A stretch of DNA of 64,000 nucleotides, taken from contig CBFFRQ010000056.1 in NCBI GenBank assembly GCA_965644315.1, forward strand, positions 186,001-250,000, in the 5' to 3' direction. Origin of the DNA: Caecitellus pseudoparvulus (taxonomy: Eukaryota > Bigyra: Bicosoecida). This document shows, one piece after another, positions 1-10,700 of the stretch; the first letter of the stretch is position 1; each line of letters starts with the position of its first letter. Made by a program: the position numbers and the translations under genes. The notes beneath the pieces are model-generated. The model saw only the letters and a program-made list of their open reading frames with translations, was not told the origin of the DNA and made no database searches.

Positions 1-2
1 GG

Positions 3-206
3 GTTGCCGTGCCTTGGCGTTGGGATGACCCCCTGCACGGGGACCACGACCTGCGCCACCACCTCGAGTTTTCCCAGGTGGAAATCGCGCAGACCGCCAC
101 CCATCGCCATGTTCCTGTCCATACTGTGCAGCAAGCGGGTGTGCAGTTCGTATGGCGCTCAGAAAGCCCAGCGCAGTCTCCCAGCATGGTCGCCCAGCGA
201 CGCTAA
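3..206 (+). CDS. possible 3' terminal exon of a gene entering from the left edge
   Basis: The frame is open from base 3 to a TAA at 204-206 and reads VAVPWRWDDPLHGDHD...ESPAQSPSMVAQRR. The mixed composition (charged, aromatic and His residues) is more protein-like than the other frames here, but I recognise no family. It could be the last exon of a plus-strand gene convergent with BCCIP, or chance. No start or splice site is visible within the window. Confidence 0.25.
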   Translation, partial: VAVPWRWDDPLHGDHDLRHHLEFSQVEIAQTATHRHVPVHTVQQAGVQFVWRSESPAQSPSMVAQRR

Positions 207-524
207 ACCGACTCACACCTTGCCCGCCGACAGGCGCAGTGGAAGCCAGCCTTGCGCTGGAACTTCGACTTTCTCCACTGTATGCCACTCGTAACAGCGC
301 GTCTGCAGCTGCACTGGTTCGCTGCGCATCCTCAATGCCCCTAGCCACGGCTCCCGCTCCCTGGGCTGAACGGTGGTGGTGGGAGCTGCCCCACCGCCTG
401 CCGTCCCCCCTGCCAGCCATGCCGGCGTGAATGCCGAGCCTGCACCTTGCCTGGTCTGCAGGGCAGCAAGTGGTGCAGGTGCATCCCTGTATCGCGGGAG
501 CAGTGTATTTTGCGCACAGCAGCC
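207..524. other. no supported gene
   Basis: This is the stretch downstream of the BCCIP stop codon. Open frames here are short or are extensions of frames shadowing BCCIP. I see no RNA gene or repeat. Confidence 0.4.
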
Positions 525-1814
525 TCAAGCCGAGCCGCCACCCTGGCCGGCGGCAGCAGCCAACTCGCCAGCCGGCGTCACGACGAGCTTGCGTGCGCGC
601 ACAGAGGCAGGCAGGGCTCGCTTGCGCTGCCCCTCCCCGCCCTCCCCCTCTGCCTGCGCCGCCAGAGCCAGGGCCTCCTCCTCCGCGTCCGCCTGCGCCG
701 CCGCCAGCAGCTGCGCCATGCCAGCCACCGCCTTGGGCAGGTGCGCCGCCGGGAACACCAACACCCGGCGCTTGCTCTGCACTGCCGCGCCTTCTGCAAC
801 TGCGCCCTCGGCGGCTGCCGCCCCGCCACCCTCCACGGTGAAGGCGAAGGAGAGAGAGGCGCCTGCCTCCAGCAACTCCTCCTCAAAGTGCAAGTACCGC
901 TCCGTGAACACAGACGTGGGCTTGGCGCTGGCCAGGGCCCCGCCGACAAGCACCTCCTCGCCGTCCTCGTCGCTGCCTGAGCCGCTGCCTGAGCTGTCCT
1001 CCTCATCCCCCGTGCGTGCGCGCTTGGCGGGGGGGGCCATGGGCGCTTCTGGCGCGACGCGCTGCTTGTCCATGAAGCATGGGGCGATCAACACGAACCG
1101 CTTGAAGTGGAACTGCTGCTTGTGCTCCTCGGAAATCTGCAGTTGTGCCGGAGGGGGTGGGTTGTGTTTGGGGGCACGGCGGAATCTCCTTGCTCACTGC
1201 AGCCTCGCCCTCACCTCGTTCTCACGAGCCCACGCCAAGTCGTCCATCAGGCACGAGTACAGCGTGGGCGCGATCTCAGGTGGCATGTTCAGCATGCGCT
1301 CGCTCAGGATCAGCCCCGTCGCGCCGTCCTCAGCGTCCCAGGCCTTGGCCAGAGCGGACCGCTTCACCGCACTGGGCGCCTTGCCCAGCAAGTACTTGCG
1401 GACCGCCTTCAGACTGGACGCGGCAGCGTGTCGAGAGACGTTCAGCGCCGTGGCAAAGGCGTAGGCATCGCCGCCCTCCTCGTGCGGCACCGTCACCATG
1501 GTGCCCACAGACGCCTGCGCCACAATGAGGTCAGCCAGGCCGCTGGCGTCGAAGGTCTTCTCCTCGCCGGGCAGCAGGTGCTCCACCAGGCGCCGGACGG
1601 ACTTGAAGTGCACTGGGCGCGGGTCCACGAAGTCAAAGTCGACGTCCAGCAGGTCGTCCTCCTCCCCGTCCTCGCTCATGTCGCCCAGCTCGGCGGCGGT
1701 GGCGGCCAGGTCAAGCCCCTCTTCGTCACTCTCAGTGCCAGAGGAGTCAAAGTCCACCTCCAGCTGGGCCTTGTCCGACATCCCACCGCCTCGTTTGTGC
1801 CCTGCGTCAGCCAT
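525..1814 (-). CDS. BCCIP: BCCIP/BCP1 family protein
   Basis: Two exons, 1814-1215 and 1136-525, are joined across a 78-nt GTGAGG...CTGCAG phase-0 intron (1214-1137), giving about 403 residues. The N-terminus is acidic. It is followed by the family hallmark VDFDFVDPRPVHF (residues 58-70) and SGLADLIVAQASVGTMV, which match the BCP1/BCCIP pattern of an acidic tail, an F-D-P motif and a G-L-A-D-L helix. After the intron come ISEEHKQQFHFKRFVLIAP and VFTERYLHFEEELLEAGA, the C-terminal half typical of the family. In yeast BCP1 is a nuclear chaperone/export factor for ribosomal protein uL14 and Mss4; in animals BCCIP binds BRCA2 and p21. By inference this copy acts in the nucleus. It is divergent from the COA1-like gene, with 349 bp between the start codons. 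The ATG at 1814 is the first in frame after an upstream stop-containing region. Confidence 0.85.
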
Positions 1815-2163
1815 CGTTCCCCTCAGTCTGCGCCGCGCAGAGTGCGGATTGTTCAGGCACCTGCGGAAATCGATTCCCAGCCCTGCACGAGAAGCTGCAC
1901 AGACGCCAGCAACGGTGAGGTCGCCGTGATCAGATACAGCATGAGAAGGTGGCTTTTGTGCCCATGAATGGCACTGTTGGAGAACAGTGCATTTGTGTTG
2001 TAATTTGACTGACCCGCAAGCCTGCGCTGTGAGACGCGCTGTTTTCGTTGCCTCAATTGCACCGACAAAATGCACAGACAGCCGGAAAAATCCGAGCAGG
2101 ATTGCCCTTTTAGAGTATCAAAGTTGCATTTGATCCCCCAGGTGTCAGGTGGTTCGACAGGGA
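1815..2163. promoter_or_regulatory. shared promoter of BCCIP(-) and COA1-like(+)
   Basis: This is a 349-bp gap between divergent start codons. It contains one copy of the recurrent motif (TGCGGAAATCGATTCC, 1862-1877), 48 bp upstream of the BCCIP ATG. The rest is visibly less GC-rich than the coding DNA. No TATA box stands out. Confidence 0.5.
1862..1877 (+). promoter_or_regulatory. recurrent start-proximal motif, copy 1
   Basis: TGCGGAAATCGATTCC lies 48 bp upstream of the BCCIP start codon, in reverse orientation relative to that gene. It is part of the motif set TGCGGWAATTG described in the findings. Confidence 0.45.
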
Positions 2164-3036
2164 ATGGCCCGGGCGCTGGCGGCGTGCGGCCGCGTGATTC
2201 GCAGGCGGCTTGCAGCACCCCTTAGACACTGCTGGGCCCAAGCCAGCTCGGCTTCCAGCGGAAAGCAGCTGGCAGCGGATATTGCCGTGTATGGCGGATG
2301 TGCAGCGTTCATTGCGTACAGCGGACTGGAGCTGTACAAGCTGTACACAGACTTCCCAGAAGGATGCCAGGTGCGGGTCTGCGGTAATTGCATCGCAGCC
2401 TTCCTTTCCAGCACTGCCCCCTGCGCCACAGGCCGTGATGGAGCAAGTGAAGCGTTCCCCACAAATGCAGGAGTTGTTTGGGGGCGACGTGTCCCGGGCT
2501 GGGGGTTGGGTGGGTGCGTCCCGCAGCGTCGGTGCTACGTCACTGCACCGTGCGTGGTGCTGCTGCTTCCTTCGCAGAGCGGCATGTGGGAGGGGCGTGT
2601 GGAGGAGGCCCGCATGAACGTGATGATCCCCGTGAAGGGCCCCGCCGCAGAGGGCGAAGTGCACTGCGCTGCCATCAAGGACGCTGATGGGGTGTGGGTG
2701 GTGCTGGTGCTGGAGGTGCACGTGCTGCGCACAGCGCTGTCGCCGCCCCAACTCCACGCCCTCGCGACGGGCAAGGCGACGGACCTGGAGGCTGGAGCCG
2801 GCCCTGCAGCCCCTGAAGTGCCGTCTGGCAGCACGCCCGTGCTGGTCTTCGACCTCATGCACAACGTGTGGCTGAACGACAGCTACGTCATCGGCGCCGA
2901 GACTGCCACTGCGGCGGACGAGGCCAAGACCAAGGCGCGAGTTGTGGTCGTGCCGCCATCCCAGCAACACAGTCCCGAGACACAGACCGGTGCTCCGCCC
3001 ACTGGCAGCACTGTGCAGCGTGCGCCTGCGTCGTGA
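2164..3036 (+). CDS. COA1/TIM21-like mitochondrial assembly protein
   Basis: Three exons are inferred: 2164-2370, 2432-2488 and 2578-3036, with introns of 61 and 89 nt that both end in CAG; the product is about 240 residues. The N-terminus MARALAACGRVIRRRLAAP is Arg/Ala-rich without acids, like a mitochondrial presequence, and a membrane-type segment (LAADIAVYGGCAAFIAYSG) follows. The spliced middle reads AVMEQVKRSPQMQELFGGD and then SGMWEGRVEEARMNVMIPVKG, followed by a charged strand and WVVLVLEV. This 'LG..i..g..w.G....a.l.i.v.G..G.g.v...a' layout is that of the COA1 and TIM21 families, inner-membrane proteins used in cytochrome c oxidase assembly and TIM23 sorting. COA1 is my first choice because the protein is short. 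The 24-bp gap to the convergent KDM4 stop is very tight. Confidence 0.6.
   Translation: MARALAACGRVIRRRLAAPLRHCWAQASSASSGKQLAADIAVYGGCAAFIAYSGLELYKLYTDFPEGCQVRVCGNCIAAFLSSTAPCATGRDGASEAFPTNAGVVWGRRVPGWGLGGCVPQRRCYVTAPCVVLLLPSQSGMWEGRVEEARMNVMIPVKGPAAEGEVHCAAIKDADGVWVVLVLEVHVLRTALSPPQLHALATGKATDLEAGAGPAAPEVPSGSTPVLVFDLMHNVWLNDSYVIGAETATAADEAKTKARVVVVPPSQQHSPETQTGAPPTGSTVQRAPAS
2380..2390 (+). promoter_or_regulatory. recurrent start-proximal motif, copy 2 (COA1-like intron 1)
   Basis: TGCGGTAATTG, followed by CATCG, lies inside the first intron of the COA1-like gene, 10 nt after the donor. It is 216 bp downstream of the start codon and in the sense orientation. Confidence 0.45.
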
Positions 3037-3060
3037 ATGCATGCAGATGGCTGACCTGCA

Positions 3061-4692
3061 TCACCGCGTGACGCCAGCCCCCCCCAGCGCACGAGGACGA
3101 GGGGGGCCCCCACCCGCAGCACCACGCACTTGTGTCGCTGGAGATGGGTGTGGAGACACCTCCCGCCCTGCCTGGCGTGGGTGCACCTGCCTCTGCCCAG
3201 CACCCGGCTCCTGCACACCCGCCTGCTCAGCGGAGCGCTTGGACCCGCCAAGCGCCGGTGGAGTCACCGTGTCCACCCCTGGGCCAGCAGCTGCCAGAGC
3301 TTGTGGTGGTGATGGTGTGCCGCCCTTGGGAGGCAGACCTAGCTTCGCCCGGATACTGTCCACGTGCACTGGCGCCACGGCAGCGGCAGCGGGGTGGGGC
3401 GCATCACACGCCGCGGGGGGGCCCAGGCGCAGGCGGATGTGCTGCTGCAAGGCATCTGGAGCACCTTCTGCGGTGTCCCCTCTCTCCCTGGCTTGCTGCT
3501 CCTCCTCCTGAGCCAGGGCCGCCGCGCACTGCTCGTCGGAGGGGAGCTGACTCGGCGACACGCCCTGCTTCAGCAGCTGCAGGCGCCAGGTGAAGTACTG
3601 CATGTCGATGTGCACTGCGTCGGGGTTGCACTTGCACCTGCGCGTGGCTGCAGCCTCTCCCAGAGGCACCCACGCCTCAGAAGCGAAGTTTACCGCCTCG
3701 GCAATGTTCACACCCGCGTTGAACCCGGCGTGGTAGCCTTTCGGGAAGGTGATGACAAACTCGCCCTCCCGCTGCACGGCCGTGCAGTAGGGCACATTGG
3801 AGGCCTTCAGGATGGAGGGCGACATCATGCTGGTCTTGTGGCGCAAGTACTCCCGACAGCCCTGCGCCTCCTCTGTGAAGAAGCCAGCGGCAGCCGCCTC
3901 GAACCGCCCAGCGGAGGCGCACGGCACGGCGTACCAGCACTTGGGCAAGCCAGAGTGCAAGTAGTTGATGGAGAAGAGGTCCATGTCTTCCTTGTGCCAT
4001 GCGAACATGCTGCGCCAGGTGCCAAAGTACAGCATGGCGCGTGTGATGCCGCCCAGCGCCTTGCCGGCACACTGAGACAGCACGGTGTCCAGCTTGTCCA
4101 GGTTCCACCCACTGGCAGCCTGGTCACACATCAGGCTGCCCAGAACGTCGGCGCCGTACTGCGGGGGCTTGGCGTATGTTGAAATGGACTTCCAAAACGC
4201 CCGCTCCATATCCTCGAACGACGCCTCGGCAGCTGGCGCACGGCACGGCGTGAGGTGCGTGGCGAGGCGGTGACATGGTGCTAGTGTTGTCGACAAAGCG
4301 TCACTCACGGTCAAACGGCGGCGGGGTCTTGCTGCCTCGACGCAGGAATCGCCGCGCTGGCACAGGCTTCAGGTCCACAATGCCAAGCCGATACGCCCCG
4401 CGCCCGGCCCGGCCAATGGCTTGCTGAATGGGGGTCAAGGTCAGTGTGTCGATTGTTGCATGCTGCTTGCGTTTGGAAAACGACGCCCAGCCTGCTGGTG
4501 GCACCACCTGTAGCGCGGAGGAGGCCAGTGAAGGCAGCGTGGCATGGTGCGGAAATTGCATGCTTGGACTCGCACAGCGCCAGGCCGCACCTTCACGATC
4601 CCATGCAGCATGCCCAGGTCTGTGATGGATGCAATGTACGCATTGAAGTCTTTGAACTCCTCCAAGGAGGGTCGAAGCGTGGGCGCCTCCAT
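3061..4692 (-). CDS. JmjN-JmjC histone demethylase, KDM4/JHDM3 type
   Basis: Three exons, 4692-4591, 4507-4309 and 4232-3061, are joined across introns of 83 and 76 nt to give about 490 residues. Exon 1 is the JmjN domain (APTLRPSLEEFKDFNAYI, then DLGMLHGIVKVVPPAGW). The JmjC core contains YGADVLGSL, LYFGTWRSMFAWHKEDMDL with Fe(II) ligands His and Glu, INYLHSGLPKCWYAVP, and GYHAGFN with the third His ligand. This matches KDM4, which removes methyl groups from H3K9/H3K36 using 2-oxoglutarate. The C-terminal 150 residues are low-complexity Pro/Ala/Gln; I see no PHD or Tudor domain, so recruitment would differ from animal KDM4A. A RCKCNP sequence after the JmjC core may correspond to the KDM4 zinc ligands. 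The gene is convergent with the COA1-like gene. Substrate choice is inferred from family only. Confidence 0.85.
4548..4561 (+). promoter_or_regulatory. recurrent start-proximal motif, copy 3 (KDM4 intron 1)
   Basis: TGCGGAAATTGCAT lies inside intron 1 of the minus-strand KDM4 gene, antisense to it and about 140 bp downstream of its ATG. Confidence 0.45.
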
Positions 4693-4900
4693 GGTGGGGT
4701 GGGCCGCGACGCAAGTCGGAGTGGGGATTGGACCTCGTTTCAAGCAGTTTTTCTAGCCAAGGCAGGCCCAAGATGGTAGGGTACGGTGCACACGTGCAGA
4801 TGCTGGGTTGAGAATAACCTGGATTTTTGATTCATTAAGTTTGGATTCGCTTTTGCCTGCCTGAGCCGCGCACAACACGCTGCATTGGAGAGGCGAGCAA

Positions 4901-7220
4901 CTAAGGCGAAGGCATGGACGGCGCCCAAGCGGTGGACGAGCCCGCCCCACCCACACCCCACGGGCCATCGGGCGACACCACATGAGTCCCGCCCTTGGCT
5001 GCAGCTGCCGCTGCCATGGCAATGTAGTCCACGCCTGCCTCGCTCTGCTGCGCGGCACCGGCTGAGTACGCCGCACCCCACAGCGAAGCCAGGCTGAAGC
5101 CCCATGAGGCGGCAGGCGCGTTCCGCTGGGGAGGTGACCCCCCTGACTCGGGATCGTCATGGAGGGAGGCCTGTTGGTGCACTGGCTGCCCGTTGAGGCT
5201 GGCGTCTGTGGAGGGGGCAAGTGCCGGTCCCGACGCTCCACTGTCTGCGGCGTACATCTGCTCTGGCTGAGCCCGTGCCAGGGGGGATGACACACGCAGG
5301 TGGGGGACCTCACCTCGTGCAACAGGTGGAATGGGAGACAGCCCCAGGCCTGCCCGGATCCACGTAGGGCTGAGTGAGGGTGAAGACAGGGCGGTGGACA
5401 GGGTAGGTGAGGTGGGCAAGTGCCCCGCAGGGGCCGATCGGGCTGGAGTAGCAAAGGCCAGCACCCGAGCGGTCTCTGTGGCGCTGTCTGAGCGCCGCTG
5501 CCGCCCTGTTGCTGCGGCGAGGGCACGCCCCAAGCTCCAAGCCTCCCCCCTCGCCCGCACCTGGCCAGCAGAGGGGGGGCTTGTCAACGCCGACCCCAGC
5601 AAGGGCGAAGCGGAGGCAGGGCTTGGGGTTGAGGAGGCACGGCCAGTGCTGGGGGCTTGTGACGATGCCTGGCCAGTGCTGGGAGTCAGGGAAGACACTC
5701 CTGACGAGTCGCCCTGCGACGTGCTGGCTTGCTCGGCACAGTCCTGCGCGTCAAATCCATGCTCTACCTCCTGCTCCTGCTCGCACGCCGCAGCGAGGGG
5801 CGGGGAGGGGGGCTTGTGGGTAAGCGGGCTCTCTTGTTCGCCGACTTCCTCCACAGCTGGCAGGGACGGGGTGGGTGTGGTGCGGGGAGGGCGCGGTCGG
5901 GGAGGCGGCGAGGTGAAGACGTGTCCAGTCTGCACGTCGCTGGGGCGCGAGGCGGAGCCTGGGGCCAGCACGGCCGAGCCCTGGCTGTCTGAGCCCCGGT
6001 GAAGACGACGGACGTAGGCGGCAGGGAGGTCGCCCGTTCGGACGGGTGCCTTGTGGCTCTGGAGCAAGGGCGTCTTCAGTCCTTCCACCGGCCCGGCCTC
6101 GAGGGCTGGAGCCCGCACATCACGAGCTACAGAGGCGGCGAAGGACAGTTGCGAAATAAAGGGGGTTAATGCTATGCACAGCAGACAACTTGCTGCGCCG
6201 ACGACGGCGAGGGAGAGCTCCACAGAGGCAGACTGGACGGCGCCAGAGAGCAGGCAGGGTGCAGACGCGACGGCCAACAGCGCAGCGGCAGCCAGGCACA
6301 TCCACCGCTTCCACGAAGAAGAGAGGAGCGTGCCATACTCTGCCACTGTCGCCCCGTCTGCCGCTGCATCTCCCGCGAGCAGCATCACCGGCATTTCCGG
6401 AGCCACTCTGGCCCCGCTCGCCTCCACGCCACCGAAAACTGATGGCGTAACGTCTGCCACCGGAGTCTTCATCTGAGCCTGTTCGTGCTCAGCTCGAAGC
6501 TTGTCAGTGAAGAGGAGGGAGAGGAAGCACTGCTGCACCGCGTACTTGACCAACGCCTGCCTCCACTCTGCTTGCTTCGTGCTTCTGCCGCTGCCGTTAG
6601 CAGGCACGAGCCCAGCGACGTCGGACCACTCCTGAGGGAGCAGCACTGATTCCAAATGAGCGTGAGGTGCAGGGATCACGCCATTTGATACCTTTTCTGT
6701 GCTGCGCTTCACAACGTCCTGACCCAGCGAGGCTCGCTGAAGCGCGGCCAGGACCAAGGCAAGCTGGCGTTGCAGCTGCGTTTCGGGAATCTCAGCTGCC
6801 GCGATGCTGCGCCCCAAGGCCACCTGCGAAAGCAAGTTCCGAAACAGATTCCTGGATGCTATTCTATTTCTATGTCGCTCGACGTACGTTCGCATTCACC
6901 GCTGCCTGGACCTTTCCACGGCAGGCTTGCAGAGAAGCCACCACCCTGCTCTGGCGCTGGCTCTGCCGCCAGGTCACGAAGGCGCTGCTCAGGAGGACTG
7001 CAACGCAAGCCACCACCCAACATGGGAGCAGGACGTTGACAGATGCCCCAAACGCTTTCTGAAGCTGGGCGTGCAAGAAACCCTCGCCTGTTATCCAAAA
7101 AGCACCAAGCGCTGAGCACGCCAGAGCGGTCAGGTTGACCGCCACGGCCAGCCTGGCCTCTCCTCTGTGACCCAGCATCGCAAAGCACGGATACATCGGG
7201 TTGGATAGCAGGTGCTTCAT
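4901..7220 (-). CDS. multi-pass membrane protein with long Ser/Pro-rich tail, unrecognised
   Basis: Two exons, 7220-6888 and 6823-4901, are joined across a 64-nt GTACGT...TTCGCAG intron to give about 751 residues. Four hydrophobic segments are visible. Two lie in exon 1 (around residues 24-46 and 62-83). A second pair lies in exon 2 (WMCLAAAALLAVASAPCLL and LAVVGAASCLLCIALTP) after a roughly 200-residue loop. The remaining 400 residues are Ser/Pro/Ala-rich, with short repeats such as STGQASSQAPSTGRASS, and are likely disordered and cytosolic or nucleoplasmic. The two-hairpin N-terminus with a long tail faintly resembles membrane nucleoporins, but I see no diagnostic motif and do not assign one. 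It is divergent from the lectin gene with 531 bp between starts. Confidence 0.6.
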
Positions 7221-7751
7221 TGCGTGTGTAACTCTTGGGAAGGTGGGTTTTTTCCCTTTCCTTTAGTGCGCCGATTGGCTGCTTCGCTGAACATTGACTG
7301 TCCCCTTGTTTTGCACGCTTCCTTGGCCAGGGCGAGGAAGGAATCGCAGACATCTGAAAATGTGAGTCCTGTTATGGTGTGTGGGTTCCGTAGTGCTGTG
7401 AGAATCTCTCGAGTACTATGCTGCGACCACCAATGAAGCAAACCAATTCCAAAGATGGTTTCAAATCACATCCAGAACCGTGTCAGGATTGCAAAAATGT
7501 GCGGATTGACCTGTTTTCTAACATTCAAAACAGCTGTGCTCTTCTTGGTTTCCTCCTCATCAACTCCAGGGCTGCGAAAGTGCAGCTTGCAGCTGCGCTC
7601 AGCGGTTGACTCAAACTCAATACCAGCGTGCAGTGGTCTGAGGCTCTGACAGGCCCGTAGTAGGCCTGACACAAGCTGGCATTGGAGATAGAACTAGCAT
7701 TTGTACGCAGCCCAACATCGGAAGGGTGCGGGTTGAGCCAGAAATCCCGGC
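7221..7751. promoter_or_regulatory. shared promoter region, membrane protein(-) and lectin protein(+)
   Basis: This 531-bp gap between divergent start codons is less GC-rich than its flanks. A pyrimidine tract ending in AG (7247-7266) on the plus strand could be the acceptor of a 5'-UTR intron of the lectin gene. TGCGGATTGACC near 7500 is a poor match to the recurrent motif. No other signal was seen. Confidence 0.4.
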
Positions 7752-10700
7752 ATGCGTGGACGAAACGCCAGCACAGCTGCAGCGCTGCTGTTGCTGCTGC
7801 TACTGCCGACACCTCAAGGCGAGGAAACGCTAACCTCGAGCATGCAGAGCAGCCAAGGCGCACATGGCCTGCTTCAGCGGGGTGGATCCTTTTCCAGGCC
7901 CCTGGGAGTGGATGGTAGTGGCACACACCGCCGGCGAAGGACAGCTGTTACAGAGCCTTGCAAGTCTGGCTGGCTTTGGGATGGGAACAAGTTCTGCTAC
8001 ATGGTCCAAGTCCGAAATAGCCAACCCAGCCTTTGCCCAGATTTTTCTCGGCTTGCCGCTTTCTCCAATGCCGCGGAGCTCACTGGCTTCATCGAAAATG
8101 TCTCCACTCACACAAACTGGACATCTGAAGCGTTCACCAGCTTCACGTCACAAAAAGCAAGTACTAGTGACGACACCAATGTCTTCTCCTTCCTTACACT
8201 GCCCCACTGGCGTGACCCAATTGCACTCACCCCTGCATCTCAAGGCGACTTTAGCTGGCTCCTGGGACCAGGTCAGCCAAGCGGCGCCGGGCCACGCACG
8301 TTGGAGGTCACAGTTGATGGTGATCTTGAAGTGGATGGAACAAAACTGAAGGATGAAACTGTCTTGTGCCAAATGTTGGGAGGAGGGCGCCCAGCTGAGT
8401 GTAAGCACGGCTGGACGTGGTACGGCGACCACTGCTGGAAAGTCATCACCCTTGAGCCTCATGGATATGCTGATTCTCTCTTCAGGCCTCGTTTTCCTGG
8501 GTCGTCAACGAGCATCACGGACGTTTGCTATGAAGCCGACCCAAGTGCGCATGTGGGAGGGTGGTATTCCGTGCAAGACAGGAACTCCCTTGAGCTGCTC
8601 GTGGAGGAAGCTGCAGACGGAACGCTAGTGGGACTTTCAGACGTGTTTTCAGAAGGCAGCCCACAGTGGGCGGCCGGTCGACCGAGCATGGCCTGGCATG
8701 GTCCCGTCCATCCTCCTGGACACGCCAACAACTACGATCGAAACTGGGCCGTTGCACAATCAGGCGGCAAGATTAAGTGGATTGGAGGAGGTGAATCAAT
8801 ATCCAAAGTCCTGTGCGAGATGCCAGCAGTGAGCATTCGCCGGAACACGTTCTGTGAATATGGCATGGTCCCACACCACGGAAAGTGCTTCGGATACCTG
8901 CCCCACGCCGGAACAGTGGAACAGTTGGAGGCCGCCTGCATTGACCATTTCCCTGACAGCCACTTGTACTTTCCTGACAATGAGAAGCAAGCCAAGTGGG
9001 TCGCCCACTTCATGGCGAGTGGACGAGAACTGGTCAGCGACTCTGAGGCAACAGCAGCCGACATTCACCTGGGTGCACTTCTGGGGGCAGGGGCGCCTTC
9101 AGCACTCCTCCTCTCCTCAGTTCGACTTAATGGAGAACCATTGGTGCTGCCAAACGCAACAAATCCGATGTGGGCAGGATCGTTTGCACCCCTGCACGTA
9201 TATACCTCTGGAGGTATATCGCTTGGCTCCAGCTCAAACCCCAGCACCGGCATGAAGCTCCGCGAGTCGTCTCCAACCTCGACAAAGCGGGGTGTTTGCG
9301 CCAGCAATCACAACGTGCGATGCCCTCGTGACGGCAACAAGTGGGTCGTATTTGGAAGGGTCTGCTACCTCGCGGTTGACACGCCACTTTCTTGGTGGGA
9401 TGCACAAGATGCATGCCGGGCAGTTGGCGGACATCTTGCCCAGCTCGACAGCACCACGAAGATGTGGTACGTGTCGACTTTCCTGCTCTCACCTGGGACT
9501 GATACAGTCTGGCTTGGAGGCATGAAGATTGGGTCGTCACCTGGAGTCACACTCTTTCCGAGCATGCAAGTCACTGGAACACCTCTTCCGCTATGGGGAT
9601 TCCCACCATCCACGTCAGGTGGGCCATGCTTGCAAGCCACGAACACCACTGCCACAACTCTTCATGCGGGTTGGACTCTTGGCACAGATGCATGTTCTAA
9701 GGCCGCGCCCAGCGTGTGTGAAATCGACACGGATGCGCAGGTAGCGTGCGGAGATACGAACATGGCCTCCTGGGGTGGAAAGTGCTACGCTGTGGAAACG
9801 ACACCGCGAACGTTCAACGATAGCGTGACACGGTGTGCAGCCAAAGGCGGCGCGCTTGCTAGCTTGGAATCCTTTACTGAGTGGCGTTGGGTCCGGAAGT
9901 ACATGTTCAAAGACTTGGATCCGCCTCCCACGGGCCCAACTGGTGTGTGGGTGTCTGCGACTCGCGCAACACTCGATGCTTCTTCACCTTGGGTGTGGGG
10001 GACAGGACATGAAGTCGGCTTCAATGACACCAACTATGTTCCTGTCGTGGTAGAGGGGACAAAGAATTACTTGTGTGGGCATGTGAGCTCCGAAGATGGG
10101 GAAATCAGCGAGAAAGATTGCAATACTCAGCTTCCGAGCATTTGCGAGATTCCCCTCAAACCGCGGTGTCCCCCAGGATGGACATGGTCTCCAGCCGGCA
10201 GGTGCCTTTCGCGGCTTGGCTCTAGTGTACAAAACTTCACTGCATCCAACGAGCTGTGCAGTCAAGCAGGTGCTGGGGGACAGCTTGCCGAGTGGCGCTC
10301 GTACTACGATTTCCTTCTCGTTGACGATGTTGTACGAGATGCTCCAAGTTGGGGCTGGTTGGGCGCACGGGAGCCGGCAAAAACCTTTGCAGAGGCGTTT
10401 GATCCCCCGCTTTCTTGGCTCAGCGGTAACGATGTAACCCTGGGGGGTATGCAACACCCCGCAACTGTGTATGGCACAAGCGGTGCCTGTGCGACAGGGC
10501 GCGCGCCGATTGGGGTATCCGTCTACTTGCATCATGACATATGCACTGTCCCGGCATCCGCTATTTGCCAAATCGATGCTAACTGGCACAAGCGAAACTC
10601 AACCAGTCTTGGCAAAGCCGATTTGTCATCGCTGATGAGCACCATGTGGATCTCGGCAGGATCGTCATCGCCCAGTGCATCGCCACTGCCCACGCCCACA

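Noticed and set aside
373-1464. 363-codon plus-strand open frame over the BCCIP gene
   Set aside because: It is antisense to BCCIP exons, is made of Ala/Pro/Ser low complexity typical of GC-rich shadow frames, and crosses the intron.
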